A stretch of DNA of 61,302 nucleotides from an uncultured Dechloromonas sp. (GTDB lineage: Bacteria; Pseudomonadota; Gammaproteobacteria; Burkholderiales; Rhodocyclaceae), in contig NZ_CAMFKO010000025.1 in NCBI RefSeq assembly GCF_945957265.1, positions 1-61,302 of the forward strand, given 5' to 3'. Both the position numbers and the translations under genes were made by a program. A model generated the notes under the pieces. That model did not search any database. It was not told the DNA's origin and saw only the letters and a list, made by a program, of their open reading frames with translations. Below are positions 53,728 through 61,302 of this stretch, piece by piece; position 1 is the stretch's first letter; each line of letters starts with the position of its first letter.

Positions 53728-54740
53728 AGGCGGCCAGCAGCCTGGTCACCGGCAGCAGGCCAACGGCCGAGCTTGCCCACGAAGCGGTGAGCCATGCCCT
53801 GGCCCGCGCCGGGGTGGACCGCGCCGACAACGTGCTCCTCTTCCTGAGCCGCGACTATGCCCGCAATCCCCAGCCCGCCGTGCTCGCCGCGGCCCGGGCG
53901 GCCGGCTGCCTGTCGGTCTGCGGCACCACGGCCAGCGGCCTGCTCACCGAACGCGGCTGGCAGCTGGATCAATCGGCTGCCGCGGCGATGATTATCTCGG
54001 CACCGGATTTTGCCGCGCCGCCCGATGAACTGCTGCTCTCGTTCTCGTCCCACGGTCTTTTGCCCTTCGGCTGGCAGGCCGATACGCCGCGCGCCGGCTT
54101 GCTCGACTCCGATGGCGCGACCTGGTCGCATGGCCGGCTGGCCGAGCACGACAGCGCCGAACTTCGCCTGCCGGGCATGCGCGCCAGCCAGATTGCATCG
54201 ACCGGAATGCGCATCCTCGGCGAACTTCACCTCGTCGACCAATGCCGGGGCTACGAGCTGCAACGGGTAGGCGGCCATCGTGCCATCGACAGCCTGTGCC
54301 GCGTCCTGCCCCCCGACTTGCGCGAACACCCGCCCTGGCACCAGATTGCCGTGCTGCGCCATGCCGACGAACCCGGAATGGCGATCCTGAGCGCCAATGC
54401 CGATGGCTCGCTGATGCTCTCCGATGTCCTCAAGCCGGGCGAATCCATGCTCTGGGCGATACGCCAGCCGCTTGCCGCCGAACAGCAGATTCGCACCGCC
54501 TTCGCCAGCCACCGCGAACGCCACGCTCCCCCCGCGTTTGCGCTGATGTTCTCGTGCATCGGACGCGGGCCGCTCTTCTACGGCAACGACGACCGCGACC
54601 TGCAGGCCTTCCGCGAACATTTCCCGGACACGCCGCTGCTCGGCGCCTATGGCACCGGCCAGATCATTCATCGGGCCGGCAGCAACCAGTTGTATCACAA
54701 TGCCGTCCTGACCCTGCTTTACGAAAGCTCCCATGTTTAA
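53724..54740 (+). CDS. FIST-domain sensory protein
   Basis: The 338-residue protein has FIST N and C regions: the Cys in GCLSVCGTTASG near residue 57 and the C-terminal FSCIGRGPLFYG near residue 275. FIST domains are thought to bind small ligands such as amino acids. It has no output domain of its own. The start is set by the ATGA shared with nth; the ORF overlaps the next gene by eight bases. Confidence 0.85.
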   Translation: MKAASSLVTGSRPTAELAHEAVSHALARAGVDRADNVLLFLSRDYARNPQPAVLAAARAAGCLSVCGTTASGLLTERGWQLDQSAAAAMIISAPDFAAPPDELLLSFSSHGLLPFGWQADTPRAGLLDSDGATWSHGRLAEHDSAELRLPGMRASQIASTGMRILGELHLVDQCRGYELQRVGGHRAIDSLCRVLPPDLREHPPWHQIAVLRHADEPGMAILSANADGSLMLSDVLKPGESMLWAIRQPLAAEQQIRTAFASHRERHAPPAFALMFSCIGRGPLFYGNDDRDLQAFREHFPDTPLLGAYGTGQIIHRAGSNQLYHNAVLTLLYESSHV

Positions 54741-55173
54741 TCCCTCCCGCGAACAGGTGCGCCGCTTCTTCTGCGATGCCTGGAAAAAACACCTCGACCG
54801 TTTGCCCCTGGTGGGTGCCGAAGTCACGGCTGCCGACATTGCCGCCCGGCACCCGGAATATCATGCGCTGCTGGAAAATGCGGATGCGGCGGTCAACCAG
54901 GAATGGGTACCGGAGGGCGGGGCGATGAATCCCTTCCTGCATCTTTCGCTGCACCTGGCGATCCACGAGCAGGTGAGCATCGACCAGCCGCCGGGCATCC
55001 GCCTGGCGTTCGAGCAATTGCGGGCGCGCATGGACGCGCACGATGCCGAGCACGTGCTGCTCGAATGCCTGGGCGAAACGATCTGGCAGGCCCAGCGCAA
55101 CGGCCAGGCGATGGATGCCATGGCCTACGTGGACGCCGTGCGGCGCAAAGCCATGCTGGTCGGTAGTCGCTAG
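54733..55173 (+). CDS. DUF1841 family protein
   Basis: The 146-residue protein matches DUF1841: FNPSREQVRRFFCDAW at the start and NPFLHLSLHLAIHEQ near residue 66. The His-rich middle helix suggests a metal or ligand site, but the function is not known. It ends the nth-FIST-DUF1841 unit. Confidence 0.85.
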   Translation: MFNPSREQVRRFFCDAWKKHLDRLPLVGAEVTAADIAARHPEYHALLENADAAVNQEWVPEGGAMNPFLHLSLHLAIHEQVSIDQPPGIRLAFEQLRARMDAHDAEHVLLECLGETIWQAQRNGQAMDAMAYVDAVRRKAMLVGSR

Positions 55174-55198
55174 TCATCGGTTGCTGGCAACTACCGAC
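55159..55198. repeat. Inverted repeat after the DUF1841 gene
   Basis: GTCGGTAGT (55159-55167) and ACTACCGAC (55190-55198) form nine-base arms around a 22-base loop that contains further short repeats (CTAGTC, GACTAG). It overlaps the stop codon of DUF1841 and lies between two convergent genes, so it may end both transcripts, although there is no T run. Confidence 0.5.
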
Positions 55199-55210
55199 TA
55201 GCAACTGCCC

Positions 55211-56995
55211 TTAGCCTTCGTCCGAAGGGGGCGCCACCTTGATGACTTCCTCGAGGGAGGTCTGCCCCTGCGCCACCTTCAAGGCGCCGGAAATGCGCAG
55301 CGGCCGCATTCCTTCGCGGAAAGCCTGCTCGCGCAGCTTGGGTATGTCGGTGATCGGCTTGATCTGCCTGCGGATTTCCGGCGAATTGAGCAGCACCTCG
55401 TAAATGCCCACCCGCCCGGTATAACCGGTCATCCGGCATTCGAGACAGCCGACCGGCTGCCACAGCTGCGCCGGCTCGGCCGATTTCCACGGCGCCACCA
55501 GCGCGCGCCAGGCGGCCCGCTGATCCTCGGTAATCGGCGCCGCCTTCTTGCAATGCGGACACAAGGTGCGCACCAGGCGCTGGGCCATGACGCCGAGCAG
55601 GGTCGAATTGATCAGGTAGGCCGGCACGCCGAGGTCGAGCATGCGGGTGATCGCCGACGGCGCATCGTTGGTGTGCAGGGTCGACAGCACCAGGTGCCCG
55701 GTCAAGGCCGCCTGGATGGCCATCTCGGCCGTCTCCAGGTCGCGGATTTCGCCGATCATCACGATATCCGGGTCCTGGCGCATCAAGGCCCGCACGCCGT
55801 CGGCGAAACCGAGGTCGATGCTGTGCTGGACCTGCATCTGGTTGAACGACGACTCGACCATTTCGATCGGGTCCTCGATGGTGCATACATTCACTTCCGG
55901 CGTCGCCAGTTGCTTCAGCGTGGTGTACAGGGTCGTCGTCTTGCCCGAACCGGTCGGCCCGGTGACCAGGATGATGCCGTTTGGCGAAGCCGTCATCTGC
56001 TTCCAGCGCAACTGGTCGTCATCGGAAAAACCGAGCGAACGGAAATCCCGCACCAGCACCTCCGGGTCGAAGATGCGCATGACCAGCTTTTCGCCGAAGG
56101 CCGTCGGCAGGGTCGACAGGCGCAGCTCGACCTCCTGCCCGGCCGGCGTCCGCGTCTTGATCCGGCCATCCTGCGGGCGGCGCTTCTCGATCACGTCCAT
56201 GCGGCCGAGCAGCTTGATGCGGCTGGTCATGGCGTTCATCACCGCCATCGGAATCTGGTACACCTGATGCAGCACGCCGTCGATGCGGAAACGGACGATG
56301 CCCAGGTCGCGCCGCGGCTCGACGTGGATGTCCGAGGCGCGCTGGTCGAAGGCGTACTGCCACAGCCAGTCGACGATATGGACGATGTGCTGGTCGTTGG
56401 CATCAAAGGTCCGGTTGCCCTTGCCCAGTTCGACCAGTTGCTCGAAACTCGACAGGCCGCTCGTCACCTCGCCGCGCGCCGCCGCCTTCTTGACCGATTT
56501 GGCCAGGTTGAAGAACTCGACCAGGTAGCGCCCGATGTCGTCCGGATTGGCCATCACCCGGCGGATGTCCTTGCGCAGGATGTGCTGCAGCTCGGCGACC
56601 CACTCGCGAACGAAGGGCTCGGCCGTGGCGATCACCACCTCGCGCGTCGTCACCTGCACCGGCAGGATGCCGAAACGGGCCGCATAGGCGCTCGACATCA
56701 CCTCGGCGACGCCGGTGAAATCGATCTTCAGCGGGTCGATGTGCAGGTAGTCGAGCCCCGTCCGCCCGGCCAGCCACTCGGTCAGGTTTTCGAGGTTGAG
56801 CAAGTGGGTTGGCGGCTTGGCGCTGCGCCATTTCTGGTCGGCGATGACGATCAGCGGATGGAGCTTGCCGCCATGCAGACGGCGCTCGCTCTTCAGGGCG
56901 TCGGCCGCCTCGCGATCGACGAGGCCATCCTCGACCATCCAGTCGACAACCTCGGCGAGAGTCAGGCGATGTTCGCCTACGTTCCTGTCATTCAT
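55211..56995 (-). CDS. GspE/PilB-family secretion ATPase
   Basis: The 594-residue protein has an N-terminal MshEN-like domain (about residues 1-170), Walker A GPTGSGKTTT, the Asp box TIEDPIE, Walker B IVMIGEIRD, and the zinc cysteines CPHC and CLEC. Such ATPases power type IV pili or type II secretion. No platform protein or pilin gene is near it. A TTG three codons upstream is an alternative start. Confidence 0.9.
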   Translation of the reverse strand: MNDRNVGEHRLTLAEVVDWMVEDGLVDREAADALKSERRLHGGKLHPLIVIADQKWRSAKPPTHLLNLENLTEWLAGRTGLDYLHIDPLKIDFTGVAEVMSSAYAARFGILPVQVTTREVVIATAEPFVREWVAELQHILRKDIRRVMANPDDIGRYLVEFFNLAKSVKKAAARGEVTSGLSSFEQLVELGKGNRTFDANDQHIVHIVDWLWQYAFDQRASDIHVEPRRDLGIVRFRIDGVLHQVYQIPMAVMNAMTSRIKLLGRMDVIEKRRPQDGRIKTRTPAGQEVELRLSTLPTAFGEKLVMRIFDPEVLVRDFRSLGFSDDDQLRWKQMTASPNGIILVTGPTGSGKTTTLYTTLKQLATPEVNVCTIEDPIEMVESSFNQMQVQHSIDLGFADGVRALMRQDPDIVMIGEIRDLETAEMAIQAALTGHLVLSTLHTNDAPSAITRMLDLGVPAYLINSTLLGVMAQRLVRTLCPHCKKAAPITEDQRAAWRALVAPWKSAEPAQLWQPVGCLECRMTGYTGRVGIYEVLLNSPEIRRQIKPITDIPKLREQAFREGMRPLRISGALKVAQGQTSLEEVIKVAPPSDEG

Positions 56996-57082
56996 GCGCG
57001 GCAATATAGCATGCGGGTCGTCAGGTTTTGACGCGATCGGGGTCGGTTTGCATGCCTTTACAGGCGGCCGGGCGCTGTCCGC

Positions 57083-57295
57083 CTAACGCTGGCGCAAGGG
57101 CTTCAGCAGTCCCGACAGGCCGTTGTGGTCGATTTCCTGCATCAAGGCCAGCAAACGGCCGATTTCCCCCGGTGGAAAACCTTCGCGGGCAAACCAGTTC
57201 AGGTAGTTCCCCGGCAAGTCGGCCAGCAACCTGCCCTTGTACTTACCGAAAGGCATCGTCCAGGTGACCAGCCGGAGCAGATCCTCCGGATTCAT
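57083..57295 (-). CDS. DUF3820 family protein
   Basis: The 70-residue protein has the family core TMPFGKYKGRLLADLPGNYLNWFAREGFP in pattern (MPFGKYKG, then LPxxYLxWF). DUF3820 proteins are small and basic; one Pseudomonas relative is linked to quorum-sensing-regulated virulence. It overlaps the MFS gene stop by four bases and is too short to judge further. Confidence 0.85.
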   Translation of the reverse strand: MNPEDLLRLVTWTMPFGKYKGRLLADLPGNYLNWFAREGFPPGEIGRLLALMQEIDHNGLSGLLKPLRQR

Positions 57296-58461
57296 CGGCT
57301 GGCGGCCCGCCACAGGGGATAAAGCCCGAGCAGGCCCAACAGCGGGCCGGGCAGCAACAGCCAGGCGATGCCGCTCCCCCAGCTGGCTATCCACGCCGTC
57401 CCCAGCTGGATCGAGACCATGGTGATGGCAAAACCGATCGAATTCTGAAAGGCCAAGGCACTGCCGACAATCTCCGGCGCGCAGGCCTTGGCGGAAAGCG
57501 CGGAAAAATGTGGCGAATCGGCCACCACCGTCGCACCCCACAGGAGCAGCAGCAAGAGCTTGGCCCAGGGGGCCCAGTCGCCGGCCAATGGAAACAGCGC
57601 GCAGCAAGCCGCCGACAGCGCCAGGGCCGTGGCTGCCACCCGGGCGCTGCCGATGCGCTGGCTCCACCAGCCACCGAACAGGCAACCCAGCGCACCGATG
57701 CCGATGACGGCGAACGCCAGTCCGGAGACCTGGGTAGTGCCCGGATTCGCCAGTCCGCCGATGACGATCAGCGCCGGCGTCAGCGCCCAGAAGGCATAGA
57801 GTTCCCACATGTGCCCGAAATACCCCAGGGCCGAAGCGCGAAACTGGCGCTCGGTATAAGCCTGGAAGACCCGGCCGAGACGCAGTGGCGGCGCGCCGTG
57901 CCGGCGCTTCAGGTGCGGCCCGTCGCCAAGGCGGAAAATCAGGGCCGCGGCCAGCAAGGCCAGCACCGATGACACAAGGATGGTGGCCTGCCACGCCCCC
58001 CCGGCCCCCGCCAGGCGAATCCCGTGCGGCAAGGCCGTGCCCAGCGTCAGCATGCCGACCAGTTGCGCCAGTGCCGCCCCTGCCCGCTCCGGCACCCAGC
58101 TGACGACCAGCTTCATGCCGAGCGGATAGACGCCCGCCAGGCAAAAGCCGACGGCGAAGCGCAAGGGCACCGCCCAGGCCATGCCGTCGGCCAAGCCGGC
58201 GAATGCGGCGTTGCAGGCGGCCCCGAGCACGGCGCAAACCGCGAAAATCCGGCTGGCCGGAAAGCGGTCGGCCAGGCCGGAAATGGAAAAGGTCAGCGTG
58301 CCGAGGATGAAGCCGAGCTGAACGGCATTGGTCAGGGTGCCGATATCGGCCGGCACGATGCCCCAGGCGCGGATCAGATCGTCGGCCGCGCTGTTTGCCG
58401 AAAACCACAGCGAGGTACCGAACAACTGGGCGATGACAATGACGGGAACGGGATTCGGCAT
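57292..58461 (-). CDS. MFS transporter
   Basis: The 389-residue protein has about twelve membrane helices, starting IVIAQLFGTSLWFSANSAA and including LADRFPASRI, the loop 2-3 motif of major facilitator proteins. The substrate is unknown. The start is uncertain: an upstream ATG would add 11 residues (MLAAVPLRPSI) and the longest frame 44 more; neither has a better ribosome site. Confidence 0.85.
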   Translation of the reverse strand: MPNPVPVIVIAQLFGTSLWFSANSAADDLIRAWGIVPADIGTLTNAVQLGFILGTLTFSISGLADRFPASRIFAVCAVLGAACNAAFAGLADGMAWAVPLRFAVGFCLAGVYPLGMKLVVSWVPERAGAALAQLVGMLTLGTALPHGIRLAGAGGAWQATILVSSVLALLAAALIFRLGDGPHLKRRHGAPPLRLGRVFQAYTERQFRASALGYFGHMWELYAFWALTPALIVIGGLANPGTTQVSGLAFAVIGIGALGCLFGGWWSQRIGSARVAATALALSAACCALFPLAGDWAPWAKLLLLLLWGATVVADSPHFSALSAKACAPEIVGSALAFQNSIGFAITMVSIQLGTAWIASWGSGIAWLLLPGPLLGLLGLYPLWRAASR

Positions 58462-58570
58462 GATGGAGGGGCGCAATGGAACAGCCGCAAGCATACCTTC
58501 TAAGTCCCTCCATGCCTCGGACGGCGCGCCACTTCGGTAAAATTCCGGAATTCGCCCACCTCGCTGCCGC

Positions 58571-59179
58571 ATGCGCCCCAACCCGCCACCCAACTATCTC
58601 GCCGGCTATCCAGCCCACCTGGTCGACTCGGTACGCCACGCCATTGCGCAAGGAAAGCTGGCCGGTGCCCTGCTCGGGAAATATCCGCAAGCCCACGACA
58701 TACGCACCGACCGGGCGCTTTACGAGTACGTCCAGGACATTCGCAATCGTCATCTGAAAAATACCGCCGCCCTCAGCAAGGTGGCCTACGACAGCAAGTT
58801 GCAAACCCTGCAAAAAGCGCTTGGCACCCACACCGCGATTGGCCGGGTACAGGGCGGCAGGATCAAGGCCAAACGGGAAATCCGTATTGCCGGGCTGTTT
58901 CGCGACATGCCGGGCGACTTCCTGCGCATGATCGTCGTGCATGAACTGGCCCATCTGAAGGAGTCGGAGCACAACAAGAGCTTCTACCAGCTCTGCCGGC
59001 ACATGGGGCCCGATTATTTCCAGCTGGAATTCGATCTGCGCGCTTATCTGAGCTACCTGGACGCCGGTGGCGAAGCGCTCTGGGCGATCTCGCCAGCCAG
59101 CGGACAGGATGGCCCCGGCAATGCAAAAGGGCCGCCCGAACAGGCGGCCCTTGGGCGATGCAAGCCGCTTAGCGGCTAA
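58571..59179 (+). CDS. YgjP-like zinc metallopeptidase
   Basis: The 202-residue protein has the zinc motif VVHELAHLKESEHNKSF with His124, Glu125, His128 and a third ligand candidate His134. The domain usually ends near residue 165-170; the last ~35 residues form a Gly/Pro/Ala-rich tail, part of which is encoded by the htpG terminator hairpin. Role in the cell is not known. Confidence 0.82.
   Translation: MRPNPPPNYLAGYPAHLVDSVRHAIAQGKLAGALLGKYPQAHDIRTDRALYEYVQDIRNRHLKNTAALSKVAYDSKLQTLQKALGTHTAIGRVQGGRIKAKREIRIAGLFRDMPGDFLRMIVVHELAHLKESEHNKSFYQLCRHMGPDYFQLEFDLRAYLSYLDAGGEALWAISPASGQDGPGNAKGPPEQAALGRCKPLSG
59127..59152 (-). terminator. Intrinsic terminator of htpG
   Basis: A ten-base stem (AAGGGCCGCC and its complement) with a six-base loop is followed on the minus strand by TTTTGC. 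It lies 34 bases past the htpG stop and inside the 3' end of the YgjP-like gene. Confidence 0.7.
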
Positions 59180-59185
59180 GGCGAA

Positions 59186-61102
59186 TCACTTCGCCGACAA
59201 GGCCATCATCAGGTCGTTGATGCGCTTGACGAACCCAGCCGGATCATCGAGCTGCCCGCCCTCGGCCAGGGTGGCCTGCTCGAACAGCAAGGCCGCCCAG
59301 TCGTCGAAACGGGTCTCTTCGTACTTCAGGCGCATCACGGCCGGGTGCTGCGGATTGATTTCCAGGATAGGCTTGACGTCCGGCGCCTTCTGGCCGGCCG
59401 CCTTCAACAGGCGGGCCAGGTTGCCGGATGGGTCGTGCTCGTCGGAAACCAGGCAGGACGGCGAGTCGGTCAAGCGATAGGTGACGCGCACGTCCTTGAC
59501 CTTGTCGCCGAGCGCGGCCTTAACCTTCTCCAGCAAATCCTTGTACTCGTCGGCCGCCTTCTCGGCTTCCTGCTTCTCGGCTTCGTCTTCCAGCTTGCCG
59601 AGATCGAGGCCGCCCTTGGCGACGGATTGCAGCTGCTTGCCTTCGAACTCGGTCAGGTGGCCGACCACCCACTCGTCCACGCGGTCGGACAGCAGCAGGA
59701 CCTCGATGCCCTTCTTCTTGAAGATTTCCAGATGCGGGCTGTTGCGGGCGGCATTGAAGCTGTCGGCCGTAACGTAGTAAATCTTTTCCTGGCCTTCCTT
59801 CATGCGGGCGATGTAGTCGGCCAGCGAAACCACCTGCTTGTCGCCATCGCCCTGAGTCGACGCGAAGCGGATCAGGCCGGCAATCTTGTCCTTGTTCGCG
59901 TGGTCCTCGCCAACGCCTTCCTTGAGCACGGCGCCGAAGGCTTCCCAGAACTTGGCGTACTTCTCCTTGTCGGCCGCCTCCTCGCTGTTGGCCAGGCCTT
60001 CCAGCATGGACAGCACCTTGCGCGTGCAGCCGCTGCGGATGTTGTCGATATCCTTGCTCTGCTGCAGGATCTCGCGCGACACGTTGAGCGGCAGGTCGGC
60101 CGAATCGACCACGCCGCGCACGAAGCGCATGTACAGCGGCATCAGCTGCTCGGCATCGTCCATGATGAATACGCGGCGCACATAGAGCTTGATGCCGTGG
60201 CGGGCATTGCGGTCCCACATGTCGAACGGCGCGCGGGCCGGAATGTAGAGCAGCTGCGTGTATTCCTGCTTGCCTTCGACGCGGGCATGCGTCCAGCACA
60301 GCGGGTCCTCGAAGTCATGGGCGACGTGCTTGTAGAACTCGGTGTATTGCTCGTCGGTGATATCCGACTTGCTGCGCACCCACAGGGCGTTGGCCTGGTT
60401 GACCGTCTCGTCTTCGTCGGTCTCGATCTGCTCGCCGTCCTTCCACTCCTCCTTCTTCATCACGATGGGCAGGGTGATGTGGTCGGAATACTTGCGGATG
60501 ATGGACTTCAGCTTCCAGCCGCCCAGGAAATCGTCCTCGCCGTCGCGCAGATGCAGGATGACATCGGTGCCGCGGCCGGATTTCTCGACCATCTCGACGG
60601 TGTATTCACCCTCGCCGGCCGATTCCCAGCGCACTGCCTGATTGGACTCGACCCCGGCCCGGCGGGAAATCACCGTCACCTTGTCGGCGACGATGAACGA
60701 CGAGTAGAAGCCAACGCCGAACTGGCCGATCAAGTGCGCATCCTTGGCCTGGTCGCCGGTCAGCGCGGAGAAGAATTCCTTGGTGCCGGACTTGGCGATG
60801 GTGCCGAGATGGGCAACCGCCTCGTCGCGGCTCAGGCCGATACCGTTGTCGGAGATGGTGACCGTGCGGGCCGTTTTATCGAAGGCGACGCGGATCTTCA
60901 GTTCCGCATCGTCGCCATAGAGCGCCGCGTTGTTCAGCGCCTCGAAGCGCAGCTTGTCGCAGGCATCGGAGGCATTCGACACCAGCTCGCGCAGGAAGAT
61001 TTCCTTGTTGCTGTACAAGGAATGAATCATCAGGTGCAGCAGTTGCTTGACTTCCGTCTGGAAGCCGAGCGTTTCGCGGTTTGCGGTTGCGGACTCGGAC
61101 AT
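59186..61102 (-). CDS. htpG: Molecular chaperone HtpG (Hsp90)
   Basis: The 638-residue length is usual for HtpG. The N-terminal GHKL ATPase domain shows [33 protein letters not shown] and [11 protein letters not shown]. Middle and C-terminal domains follow. It helps fold client proteins in the cytoplasm. The start [10 protein letters not shown] has a GGGAG site; a start five codons upstream is less likely. Confidence 0.96.
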   Translation of the reverse strand: MSESATANRETLGFQTEVKQLLHLMIHSLYSNKEIFLRELVSNASDACDKLRFEALNNAALYGDDAELKIRVAFDKTARTVTISDNGIGLSRDEAVAHLGTIAKSGTKEFFSALTGDQAKDAHLIGQFGVGFYSSFIVADKVTVISRRAGVESNQAVRWESAGEGEYTVEMVEKSGRGTDVILHLRDGEDDFLGGWKLKSIIRKYSDHITLPIVMKKEEWKDGEQIETDEDETVNQANALWVRSKSDITDEQYTEFYKHVAHDFEDPLCWTHARVEGKQEYTQLLYIPARAPFDMWDRNARHGIKLYVRRVFIMDDAEQLMPLYMRFVRGVVDSADLPLNVSREILQQSKDIDNIRSGCTRKVLSMLEGLANSEEAADKEKYAKFWEAFGAVLKEGVGEDHANKDKIAGLIRFASTQGDGDKQVVSLADYIARMKEGQEKIYYVTADSFNAARNSPHLEIFKKKGIEVLLLSDRVDEWVVGHLTEFEGKQLQSVAKGGLDLGKLEDEAEKQEAEKAADEYKDLLEKVKAALGDKVKDVRVTYRLTDSPSCLVSDEHDPSGNLARLLKAAGQKAPDVKPILEINPQHPAVMRLKYEETRFDDWAALLFEQATLAEGGQLDDPAGFVKRINDLMMALSAK

Positions 61103-61209
61103 GCGTGAAACTCCCATTGTTCAAAACAAAACGTAGGTTTGGATATGGGGACACGCGCCTGGAATTCAAGGCATTATTTTTCCGATTCTTCGTCCGGTAG
61201 CCTAAAAGC

Positions 61210-61243
61210 AAAAACCCCGTTACTGGACAGTAACGGGGTTTTT
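61210..61243. terminator. Strong intrinsic terminator of the rRNA operon
   Basis: A perfect 15-base stem, AAAAACCCCGTTACT with its complement, has a four-base loop and flanking A and T runs, so it can work in both directions. It lies just past the 5S rRNA 3' end, and stops rRNA transcription before htpG. Confidence 0.9.
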
Positions 61244-61249
61244 AATGGG

Positions 61250-61302
61250 GAGTCTGGCGTTGACCTACTTTCGCGAGCGGAAGCTCACTATCATTGGCGC
61301 GA
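61250..61302 (-). rRNA. rrf: 5S ribosomal RNA, 3' end (partial)
   Basis: The minus strand reads TGATAGTGAGCTTCCGCTCG and then CGAAAGTAGGTCAACGCCAG, ending in AC, matching the 3' end of betaproteobacterial 5S rRNA. The rest lies past the right edge. The exact 3' end is uncertain by a few bases. Confidence 0.8.

Noticed and set aside
59345..61108. Open frame of ~590 codons opposite htpG
   Set aside because: HtpG motifs on the other strand are unambiguous; this is a codon-bias shadow.

Overview
The window is a GC-rich chromosomal segment of a Gram-negative bacterium, most likely a betaproteobacterium of the Rhodocyclaceae (Dechloromonas/Azonexus type). This placement is an inference from gene content and order: an Rnf complex, an Mla-type lipid transporter joined to ppx, aat-bpt N-degron transferases, a clustered cobalt-early B12 pathway, and htpG next to the 3' end of a 5S rRNA gene. 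I saw no complete phylogenetic marker RNA.

Region 1 to 10 kb. A fragment of etfB lies divergent from a TetR regulator, with two matching palindromes between them. A minus-strand operon follows: ppx, STAS-MlaE, MlaF, MlaD and an auxiliary lipoprotein. Next is a minus-strand trio: an acrylyl-CoA reductase (AcuI/YhdH), a receiver protein with a degenerate GGDEF domain, and a propionyl-CoA synthetase (PrpE).

Region 10 to 20.5 kb. This holds an NlpC/P60 hydrolase and a ferric-iron ABC system split into three units: fbpA alone, and fbpB and fbpC divergent from a 30-bp spacer. Fur-like boxes precede fbpA and lie in the spacer. fbpC leads a tightly packed run: aat, bpt, a MliC-YbaY protein, a small secreted protein, a CapA-like protein and a MaoC dehydratase. 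Acylphosphatase and a secreted ankyrin/DUF411 pair follow.

Region 20.5 to 35.2 kb is devoted to cobalamin. A B12 riboswitch precedes cbiMNQO (cobalt uptake) and then cobM, an AhpD-like gene, cbiX, cobH, cbiD, cobL (cbiET), cobI, cbiG, a cobE/cbiG C-terminal gene, cobJ and a 2Fe-2S ferredoxin. A dispersed repeat separates the two cbiG-type genes. A second B12 riboswitch, with its own terminator, controls a TonB-dependent receptor. The gene after the receptor, a PepSY-type membrane protein, is cut short.

Region 35.2 to 37.7 kb is an AT-richer insert carrying a divergent pair: an ADP-ribosylglycohydrolase and an M15-peptidase-like protein. Region 37.7 to 44 kb is a minus-strand TolC-MacA-MacB type exporter operon ending in a flavocytochrome-c-sulfide-dehydrogenase-like flavoprotein, plus an ankyrin gene.

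Region 44 to 61.3 kb contains pyrD, rnfABCDGE, an RlmN-like radical SAM enzyme, a PAS-PAS-GGDEF cyclase, nth with FIST and DUF1841 genes, an orphan GspE/PilB-like ATPase, a DUF3820 gene, an MFS transporter, a YgjP-like metallopeptidase, htpG, a strong terminator and the 3' end of a 5S rRNA gene. No CRISPR array, tRNA or complete insertion sequence was seen.
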